Origin: Streptomyces sp. LaPpAH-108 | Lineage (GTDB): Bacteria > Actinomycetota > Actinomycetes > Streptomycetales > Streptomycetaceae | DNA: 64,000 bases | NCBI RefSeq assembly: GCF_000373625.1 | Contig: NZ_KB891987.1 | Span: 1,189,655 to 1,253,654, forward strand | Direction: 5' to 3' | In this document: positions 43,112-49,382 of the stretch, piece after piece | Layout: every line of letters begins with the position of its first letter | Position numbering within the stretch: position 1 is the stretch's first letter | Notes under the pieces: generated by a model | Seen by the model: only the letters and a program-made list of their open reading frames with translations | The model's database searches: none | Told to the model about the DNA's origin: nothing | Program-made: the position numbers and the translations under genes

Positions 43112-44931
43112 GCCGCGCGGGCTCCAGCGGCGGAGCGCACGACCAGGTGCCGTGGGCGCTCGCCGCGCTCGCCGGGAGCGGCCTCGCCCTGTTCACCGTC
43201 GCCTGGGCGGGCGGCACACTCGGCGCGGGCCTCGCCGGACACGGCTGGCACACCCCGCCGTTCGCCCTGTCCACCGCCGCCCGGCTGACCGGCGACGGCC
43301 CGGGCGCCCTGTGGCCCGGCGCCCCGGCCGGTGCCGTCTACGCCGGGATGCTCGGTCTGCTCGTCCTGCTCACGGCCCCCGTCGTCGTCGCCGTACGCCT
43401 GCTCGGCGGGCGGTGGAACCGGCCCAAGGGCCTTGCCGGGCGCCGGGAGCTGGCCGCCATGTGCCCCAAGGGCATCGAGGCGCGCGCCCGCGAACTGCGG
43501 CCCTCGCTCAAGGGCCGCGAGCGGCTGCACCCGGACGAGACCGGCAACCTCCTCGGCGACCTCGCCCCCGACGGCCCCGAACTGCGCAGCAGCCACGAGG
43601 ACGTGGAGCTGGACCTGATGGCGCCGCGCGCGGGCAAGTCCACCGGGATCGCCGTCCCGCGCGTGCTGCGCGCCCAGGGCGCGGTCCTGCTCACCTCCAA
43701 CAAGTCCGACGTGTACGCCGTCACCCGCGCCCTGCGCGCCGAGGCGGGCACGGTGTGGACCTTCGACCCGCAGGGCATCGCGCACTCCCCGCGCGCCATG
43801 TGGTGGAACCTGCTCGGGGAGTGCCACACGATCGAGGGGGCGCGCCGCCTGGCCGGTCACTTCGTCGCGTCCGTCAACGACGACACCGCGAAGAAGGACT
43901 TCTGGATCTCGGCCGCCCAGAACACCCTCACCGCGCTCTTCCTCGCCGCCGCGCGCGGCGGCGCCCCGGTCCACGAACTGCTGGGCTGGCTCGCCGACCC
44001 GGCCGACCGCACCCCCGTGGACCTGCTGCGGGAGGCCGGGATGACCGCGATGGCCGAGCAGTTGCAGGGCACCGTGCGCGGCGCGGTGGAGACCCGGGAC
44101 GGCATCTACGAGACGGCCCGGCAGACCGTCTCCTGCCTCCTCGACCCCGAGATCCTCGCCTGGGTCACCCCCGATCCGGCACTGCCCGAGTTCCGGCCCG
44201 ACCGGCACGTCCTGGGCAGCGACACCCTCTACCTGCTGTCCAAGGACGGCGGCGGCTCGGCCGCGGGCGTCATCGCGGGCCTCGCGGACGCGACGATGCG
44301 GGCGGGCGTGGTCGCCGCCGAGCGGATGGGCGGCCGTCTCGACCCGCCGCTGACCGCCGTGCTCGACGAGGCCGCCAACGTCTGCCGCATCTCCGATCTG
44401 CCCGACCTGTACTCGCACTTCGGCTCGCGCGGCATCAACGTCGTGACCCTGCTGCAGAGTTACCGGCAGGGCGCCCGGGTGTGGGGCGAGGTCGGGATGG
44501 ACGCCCTGTGGAGCGCGGCGACCGTCAAGCTGCTCGGCGCGGGCCTGGACGACGCCGACTTCGTGCAGAAGATCTCCACCCTCGTCGGCCAGCACGACGT
44601 CCGCACCCCCAGCATCTCCCGCAGCAAGGACGGCACTTCACGGTCCTACTCCTACCGGCAGGAGGCCGTCCTGCCGCCCGACCGCATCCGCGCCCTGCCC
44701 AAGGGCACCGCCCTGCTGCTCGCGACCGGCGTCAAGCCCGCGCTGATCCGGCTGCGGCCCTGGTACAAGGAGCCCGGTGCCGGCGCGATCTCGGCGGCGG
44801 CCAGGGCGGAGACGGAGGCCATCACCGCACGGGCCGTGAGCCGGCTGGCGCCCGTGACGCTGGAGAAGCCGCCCGCGCCGACGCTGGAGAGGCCGCCCGC
44901 GCCGTGGCGGCGGGACGCCGCGCCGAGGTGA
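43108..44931 (+). CDS. VirD4/TraG-type coupling ATPase
   Basis: 607 aa. Two N-terminal TM helices (VPWALAALAGSGLALFTVAW; AGMLGLLVLLTAPVVVAVRL) anchor a hexameric ATPase domain: Walker A MAPRAGKSTG, TSNKSDVYAVTRAL, FDPQGIAH, Walker B LTAVLDEAANVCRI, and the LLQSYRQGARVWGE motif of TraG/TraD proteins. Couples substrate to the VirB channel. The C-terminus carries a Pro repeat (LEKPPAPTLERPPAP). Its last 110 bp overlap the convergent DUF418 gene. Confidence 0.88.
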   Translation: MSRAGSSGGAHDQVPWALAALAGSGLALFTVAWAGGTLGAGLAGHGWHTPPFALSTAARLTGDGPGALWPGAPAGAVYAGMLGLLVLLTAPVVVAVRLLGGRWNRPKGLAGRRELAAMCPKGIEARARELRPSLKGRERLHPDETGNLLGDLAPDGPELRSSHEDVELDLMAPRAGKSTGIAVPRVLRAQGAVLLTSNKSDVYAVTRALRAEAGTVWTFDPQGIAHSPRAMWWNLLGECHTIEGARRLAGHFVASVNDDTAKKDFWISAAQNTLTALFLAAARGGAPVHELLGWLADPADRTPVDLLREAGMTAMAEQLQGTVRGAVETRDGIYETARQTVSCLLDPEILAWVTPDPALPEFRPDRHVLGSDTLYLLSKDGGGSAAGVIAGLADATMRAGVVAAERMGGRLDPPLTAVLDEAANVCRISDLPDLYSHFGSRGINVVTLLQSYRQGARVWGEVGMDALWSAATVKLLGAGLDDADFVQKISTLVGQHDVRTPSISRSKDGTSRSYSYRQEAVLPPDRIRALPKGTALLLATGVKPALIRLRPWYKEPGAGAISAAARAETEAITARAVSRLAPVTLEKPPAPTLERPPAPWRRDAAPR

Positions 44932-46066
44932 CCGTACGCAGCAGCCACTCGGCGGGGCCGTACCGGAACCGCCTCACCAGGCGCGTGTTCAGGGCGAGTT
45001 GGGTCGAGTACAGCACCGCGCAGCCCAGCAGCAGCGGCGCGGTGCCGACCCGGTCGTACAGACCGAGGCCGTAGCCGGTGAAGACGAGGGCGAGGACCAG
45101 GGACTGGGTCAGATAGGTGCTCAGTCCCAGGCGCCCGGTGGCGGCGAGCACGTCCGCCGCCGGGCCCCGCTCGCCGAACAGCAGGAGCAGCCCGCAGGCG
45201 TACGACACCGTCAGCGCCGGGCCGGTCAGCACCGCGCACGCCTGCCCGACCAGGAACCACCGGTCGTCCAGCGGCCCCGCGGTGCAGCACGCGGAGACCA
45301 CCGCCCCGGCAAGACCGAGCGGCAGCCACCGCAGCGCCGTCCGCCGCAGCCAGACCCGGTCCCGGCCGCGCCGCCCGGCCAGCCCGGTGCGCGCCGCCAC
45401 CAGCCCGGCCAGAAGGGCGGCCAGCATCTGCGGGGCGTACAGCAGATCGGCGCCGAGCGCGGGGCCCAGGTCCCGCAGATGCGCGCCCAGCACGGCCAGC
45501 ACGCCGCCGCGATGGGCGGCGACCGCGTCCGCGACCCGGGGCGCGTACTCCGCTGCCGTGACCGGCTCGGTCAGGGCGACGGTCAGCAGCCCCTCGGTGA
45601 GCAGCAGCGCGAAGAGCCCCACCACCAGCCCGGCCGCCAGCCGCAGCGCCGTCCGCGCGCGCAGCCCCCGCAGGCCGTACAGCACCAGCCCGAGGACGGC
45701 GTACGTCATGAGGATGTCGCCGGGGTACAGCAGCACGGCGTGCACGGCGCCGAGCGCGAACAGGCCGATGCAGCGTCGCAGATGACGCGGTGCGAAGGCG
45801 TGCCCGGACCGCCGGGCCGAGCGCTCCTGGAGGACGAGGCTGTAGCCGAAGAGGAAGGCGAACAGCGGGTAGAACTTGGCGGTCACCAGCGCGCTCACCA
45901 GCCAGGCGGCCACCCGGTCCGCCCCGCTCGCGTCCGGCGCGCCGCCGAAGGCCGTGTAAGGGCCCGCCATCAGCTGGGCGTTGACCAGCAGAATCCCGAA
46001 CAGGGCGCAGCCGCGCAGGACATCGGGTCCGGCCAGGCGCGCGGAGCCGATGCCGGGCGTCCTCAC
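44822..46066 (-). CDS. DUF418 family membrane protein
   Basis: 414-aa polytopic protein: opening LAGPDVLRGCALFGILLVN, then about ten helices, DUF418-like block (LSTYLTQSLVLALVFTGYGL; NTRLVRRFRYGPAEWLLR) near the end and an Ala/Ser/Pro/Arg-rich tail encoded in the overlap with virD4. GTG 46066 overlaps the stop of the DUF3592 gene (GTGA). Function of DUF418 unknown; it resembles acyltransferase-like membrane enzymes. Here it belongs to the ECF-promoter set through its operon. Confidence 0.82.
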   Translation of the reverse strand: MRTPGIGSARLAGPDVLRGCALFGILLVNAQLMAGPYTAFGGAPDASGADRVAAWLVSALVTAKFYPLFAFLFGYSLVLQERSARRSGHAFAPRHLRRCIGLFALGAVHAVLLYPGDILMTYAVLGLVLYGLRGLRARTALRLAAGLVVGLFALLLTEGLLTVALTEPVTAAEYAPRVADAVAAHRGGVLAVLGAHLRDLGPALGADLLYAPQMLAALLAGLVAARTGLAGRRGRDRVWLRRTALRWLPLGLAGAVVSACCTAGPLDDRWFLVGQACAVLTGPALTVSYACGLLLLFGERGPAADVLAATGRLGLSTYLTQSLVLALVFTGYGLGLYDRVGTAPLLLGCAVLYSTQLALNTRLVRRFRYGPAEWLLRTVTSARRPAATARAASPASARAASPASRAPAGSRPVR

Positions 46067-46455
46067 AGCGCCACCACCACCCCGGCGCCGCACACCAGCG
46101 CCGAGGACAGGAACCAGCCGAACGACGGGGCGAGCAGATGCCGCATCGTCCAGAGCCGGGCCACGACCGGCCGCTCCCGCGCGTACACCACGGGCACGCT
46201 CCGGCCCACCGGCGGCAGCCCGCACAGCGGCCCGCACCTGCCCGGGTCGAGGAGCAGGTCCCGGCCGAGGTGGTCGCGGAACAGCACCAGGCCGCCGGGG
46301 CGCCGGTCGGCCGCCGCGCGGGCCGTCACGATCCCGGTCACCCGCAGCCCCCGCGCCCACAGCCGTACGGCCGTCAGCAGCGCCCGGAGCGCGAGCGCCA
46401 GACAGCCCAGGCCGAAGCCCGTGCACAGCGCCAGCACCAGCAACCCCGCGTTCAT
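46063..46455 (-). CDS. DUF3592-like membrane protein
   Basis: 130 aa from ATG 46455 with AAAGGGG upstream. N-terminal TM helix (LLVLALCTGFGLGCLALAL), a short beta-rich domain (RVTGIVTARAAADRRPGGLV; VGRSVPVVYARERPVVARL) and a C-terminal TM helix (FLSSALVCGAGVVVAL): the DUF3592 layout. Coupled to DUF418 by a GTGA overlap. An ECF-type promoter ends 35 bp before the start. Confidence 0.72.
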   Translation of the reverse strand: MNAGLLVLALCTGFGLGCLALALRALLTAVRLWARGLRVTGIVTARAAADRRPGGLVLFRDHLGRDLLLDPGRCGPLCGLPPVGRSVPVVYARERPVVARLWTMRHLLAPSFGWFLSSALVCGAGVVVAL

Positions 46456-46489
46456 ACCGCCCCTTTCGCCGCCCGCGTGCTCCGCAGGC

Positions 46490-46556
46490 ACAACGGGCGC
46501 GGCCCGTACGGCGGTTCACGTCGGGGCTGAACCGCCGTACGGGCCAGTGCCGTTGT
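46490..46556. promoter_or_regulatory. Two back-to-back ECF-type promoters forming a long palindrome
   Basis: GGCCCGTACGGCGGTTCA (46501-46518) and 46528-46545 are perfect reverse complements around a 9-nt loop; outer ACAACGG (46490-46496) and CCGTTGT (46550-46556) extend the symmetry after 4-nt gaps. Read as promoters, minus strand: TGAACCG 46518-46512 and CCGTTGT 46496-46490; plus strand: TGAACCG 46528-46534 and CCGTTGT 46550-46556; GAAC to CGTT spacing 18 in both. They serve DUF3592-DUF418 and the NlpC/P60 gene. Confidence 0.75.
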
Positions 46557-46613
46557 ACGGGCGCCCGGTCCGCGCAGCCCGCGCGGGCGCCTCACGAAGG
46601 GAGCTGTGGCCCG

Positions 46614-47657
46614 ATGAGAGGGACACCCCGGACGAGACGGCCGTCCCGTCACCACGTGACCGCCGCCGTCGCGCTGGCCTGCGCCCTGACGGCGGCCGTC
46701 CAGCCGCCCGCGCACGCCGACCCCGAGACGCTGTCCCAGGTGCAGGCCCGGCTCCAGCGCCTCTACCACGACGCCGAGGTCGCCACCGACCAGTACAACG
46801 CCGCCGACGAGAAGGTCACCGCACAGACCGCGCGCGTGCGCGCCCTCAAGCGCCGGGTGAGCACCACCGAGACGAAGCTCGCCCGGCTCACCGCGCTGGC
46901 CGGGGCGGCGGCCCGCGCCCAGTACCGGGGCGGCGGACTGCCCGCCGAGATGCAGTTCGTGCTCTCCTCCGACCCCGAACGCGCCCTGGACGACGCCTCC
47001 GTGGCCCGGCGCGGCCAGCAGGCGACCCAGGACGTGCTGACCGCCCTGACGAGAGCCCGCACGACGCTGCGCACCCGCTCCGCCGACGCCTCCGCCGAAC
47101 TGCGCCGCCTGGAGGAGAGCCGCCGTACGCGCGCGGCCCGGCGGAGCACCGTACAAGAGAACATCGCGGTCGCACGGCGGCTGGAGTCCCGGTTGGCCGA
47201 GAAACAGCGCCGGGAGCTGGCCGCGCTGGAGAAGCGGCAGGCCGAGCGGGCGCAGGCCGCGTGGGAGAAGACCGGCGTCCCCAAGAAGCTGAGCACCAAG
47301 GGCGGCACGGCGGGCCGCAAGGCCATCGCCTACGCCACCCGCCAGCTCGGCAAGCCCTACGTCTGGGGCGCCGAGGGCCCCGACTCCTTCGACTGCTCCG
47401 GGCTCACCTCCCAGGCATGGCTGCACGCGGGCGTGACGATCCCGCGCACCTCCGAGGAGCAGTGGCGGCAGCTGACCCGTGTCCCGCTCGACCGCATGCG
47501 CCCGGGCGACCTGATCATCTACTTCTCCGACGCGAGCCACGTCGCCCTCTACATCGGCGACGGCAAGATCATCCAGGCCCCGCGCCCCGGCCGGTGGGTG
47601 TACGTCTCCCCGGCCGCGTCGATGCCGATTCTCGGCGTGGTGCGGCCGGACGCCTGA
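46614..47657 (+). CDS. Secreted NlpC/P60 cell-wall hydrolase
   Basis: 347 aa. Signal peptide (TAAVALACALTAAVQPPAHA) ends near residue 35. A long coiled coil follows (about residues 40-210), then the catalytic NlpC/P60 domain: Cys in DSFDCSGLTSQAW, His in DASHVALYIGDGK. This RipA-like architecture cleaves peptide cross-links. ATG 46614 with AAGGGAG at 46597-46603. Likely the second wall-opening enzyme of the locus beside the lytic transglycosylase. Confidence 0.88.
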   Translation: MRGTPRTRRPSRHHVTAAVALACALTAAVQPPAHADPETLSQVQARLQRLYHDAEVATDQYNAADEKVTAQTARVRALKRRVSTTETKLARLTALAGAAARAQYRGGGLPAEMQFVLSSDPERALDDASVARRGQQATQDVLTALTRARTTLRTRSADASAELRRLEESRRTRAARRSTVQENIAVARRLESRLAEKQRRELAALEKRQAERAQAAWEKTGVPKKLSTKGGTAGRKAIAYATRQLGKPYVWGAEGPDSFDCSGLTSQAWLHAGVTIPRTSEEQWRQLTRVPLDRMRPGDLIIYFSDASHVALYIGDGKIIQAPRPGRWVYVSPAASMPILGVVRPDA

Positions 47658-47674
47658 GCCGTGCCATCGCCCTC

Positions 47675-47702
47675 GAACTACCTGCCGTACCAATGCCGTT
47701 GA
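47675..47702 (+). promoter_or_regulatory. Possible ECF-type promoter before the DUF4913 gene
   Basis: GAAC (47675-47678) and CGTT (47697-47700) with an 18-bp spacer, extended CCGTTGA. The -10-like element is only about 15 bp from the ATG at 47717, so the transcript would be almost leaderless and the SD would sit at its very 5' end. Match is weaker than the others (GAACTA instead of GAACCG). Confidence 0.4.
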
Positions 47703-47716
47703 CTCAGGAGAGTGCC

Positions 47717-48178
47717 ATGACGACCGCGCAGACCGAGAGCCCCGAGGTGGGGGCGAGCGAGTCCACCGGCGGTCAACCGCCCCCCGAGCCACCGAGGTTC
47801 ATCCTCTATCTGGAGGGGGCCGCGTACGCGGGGGAGCTGCGGGGGCTGACCCTGTGGGTCCACCATGTGCTGCTGCCCGTCTACGGCAGGGAGGTCACCT
47901 CCTCCTCCCCCTGGTGCTCCCGCTGGTGGGCACATCCGGAGGCCGTCGCCCAGCTGCACGGACTCTGGCTCGCCTGGGGCGAGTTGACCGGACCCGGCTC
48001 CTCGGTGACGGGGCCGGCCGAGTGGCACCGGGACCATCTCCCGTCGGTCATGGACGCCCTGCGCGATCCGCAGGGCCCCTTCGCGGGGTGCAAGCCCGGC
48101 ATGCACCGCGCGAAGGAGGCGCCTGTCGTGGACGCCGTCGACCCGTTCGCGCCTCCGCCGCCACCCCCGCCCGTCTGA
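47717..48178 (+). CDS. DUF4913 family protein
   Basis: 153-aa soluble protein. The core WCSRWWAHPEAVAQLHGLWL followed by the AWGEL stretch, then the end region WHRDHLPSVMDALRDPQGPF with a Cys (AGCKPG), matches DUF4913, a family I associate with actinobacterial plasmids and conjugative elements. CAGGAG precedes ATG 47717. C-terminus is a Pro run. Function unknown. Confidence 0.8.
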   Translation: MTTAQTESPEVGASESTGGQPPPEPPRFILYLEGAAYAGELRGLTLWVHHVLLPVYGREVTSSSPWCSRWWAHPEAVAQLHGLWLAWGELTGPGSSVTGPAEWHRDHLPSVMDALRDPQGPFAGCKPGMHRAKEAPVVDAVDPFAPPPPPPPV

Positions 48179-48195
48179 CCGCGTGAGGCGGTCGT

Positions 48196-48224
48196 TGAAC
48201 CGGCGGACCCGGACGGGCCGTTGT
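48196..48224 (+). promoter_or_regulatory. ECF-type promoter before the 323-aa candidate substrate gene
   Basis: TGAACCG (48196-48202), 15 bp, CCGTTGT (48218-48224); GAAC to CGTT spacing 18, identical to the sites at 36283 and 46528. The start codon is 118 bp downstream. Confidence 0.7.
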
Positions 48225-48341
48225 AGTCGCCGAGCGGAGGAGCTGTCCGGCATACCGGGCCGTATCCGGCGACTCCGCACGTCGCGCGGGGCGTCGGACC
48301 ACGGCTCCGCGGGACGGCGACCACATGGAAGGAAGCGTGAA

Positions 48342-49313
48342 ATGCCAGGATCGGACATCTCCGACGGGAGCGGCCACTCCAACGCCAGCTCCTACACCTC
48401 CGTCAGGCTCTCCGACGGCGGAAGGCAGATCGAGGACGGCCGCCGGGCCGTCCCGGAAGACGCGCCCGCGCTGTTCCCGGACGCCGGGCACGGTGTGTAC
48501 GACGAGCGGCACAACACCTTCTACGCGGTGGACCCCGAGCGGCAGGCCGTCGCGCAGTACGACGCGAACCAGGGCACCTGGAACTGGGCGAGCGCCCGGC
48601 AGGCCGCCAGCAGCCTGATCCAGTGGGTGTCGGACAACAGGAGCCGCCTCATGCGGGCGGGCCGCGACCTCGGACCCAGCGCCCTCCAGGGCGTCTCCGC
48701 CTTCGTGCCCGGCACCGCCGGCACCGCCCTGAACGTCGGCGGCATGGTCGGCCAGGGCCTCGTGGCGGCCAACGAGTACCGCACCCAGTACAACCAGTAC
48801 CGGGCGGGCGGCCATGTGGACCCCGTCGACGTGGCCGCCAGCACCGGACGCGTGCTGTCGGCGGCGGCGAACGCGGCCGGTGCGGCCCTCGGCTCGGACT
48901 CCACCGTCGGCACCCGGCTCACCGGGGTGGGCACCGCCCTGTCCACGGCGGCCACCACCGCCGACTTCGTCCACCACGCCCACCTGGAGGCGGCCCAGCG
49001 CCAGCCGGACCCGGCGAGCCAGATGTTCGGGCTGCGCCAGAACCCGAACCTCGGCACCGACGTGGGGCAGGTGCCCCCGGGATGGAACCCGCCGTCCTCG
49101 GCGCCCTCCTCCACGTCCACCACGTCCGTCACCCCGCAGCCCCCCGTCACCGCGCCCGCCGCGGCCCACCTGCCGTCGGGCGGTGAGTCGAGCCGGCACG
49201 GGGCGACCTCGGGCGAGGGCTCGTCGCGCCAATCGACGCACCATGAGCGGCACCGCCGGTCGACCCAGGAGAGCAAGAGCAAGACCAAGGGCAAGGAGGT
49301 CCGCAGGAAGTAG
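48342..49313 (+). CDS. Uncharacterised 323-aa protein, possible secretion substrate
   Basis: Not a family I can name. Polar Ser/Asp-rich N-terminus (residues 1-60), a helical Ala/Gly-rich middle resembling the membrane-associating region of pre-toxins (GTAGTALNVGGMVGQGLVAA; GAALGSDSTVGTRLTGVGTA), a Ser/Thr/Pro linker and a basic C-terminal tail (QESKSKTKGKEVRRK). No signal peptide. ATG 48342 with AAGGAAG upstream. Own ECF-type promoter, own terminator. A charged C-terminal tail is the usual location of a T4SS signal; role is inference. Confidence 0.6.
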   Translation: MPGSDISDGSGHSNASSYTSVRLSDGGRQIEDGRRAVPEDAPALFPDAGHGVYDERHNTFYAVDPERQAVAQYDANQGTWNWASARQAASSLIQWVSDNRSRLMRAGRDLGPSALQGVSAFVPGTAGTALNVGGMVGQGLVAANEYRTQYNQYRAGGHVDPVDVAASTGRVLSAAANAAGAALGSDSTVGTRLTGVGTALSTAATTADFVHHAHLEAAQRQPDPASQMFGLRQNPNLGTDVGQVPPGWNPPSSAPSSTSTTSVTPQPPVTAPAAAHLPSGGESSRHGATSGEGSSRQSTHHERHRRSTQESKSKTKGKEVRRK

Positions 49314-49326
49314 CGGAAACGGAGGA

Positions 49327-49360
49327 GCCCCGCCGTGTCCCGGTCGGGGTACGGCGGGGC
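49327..49360. terminator. Bidirectional terminator between the candidate substrate gene and the SARP gene
   Basis: GCCCCGCCGT (49327-49336) pairs perfectly with 49351-49360, with an inner CCCG/CGGG pair. It lies between convergent stop codons. Confidence 0.85.
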
Positions 49361-49382
49361 CGATCGGCGAAGGGGTGCGATG

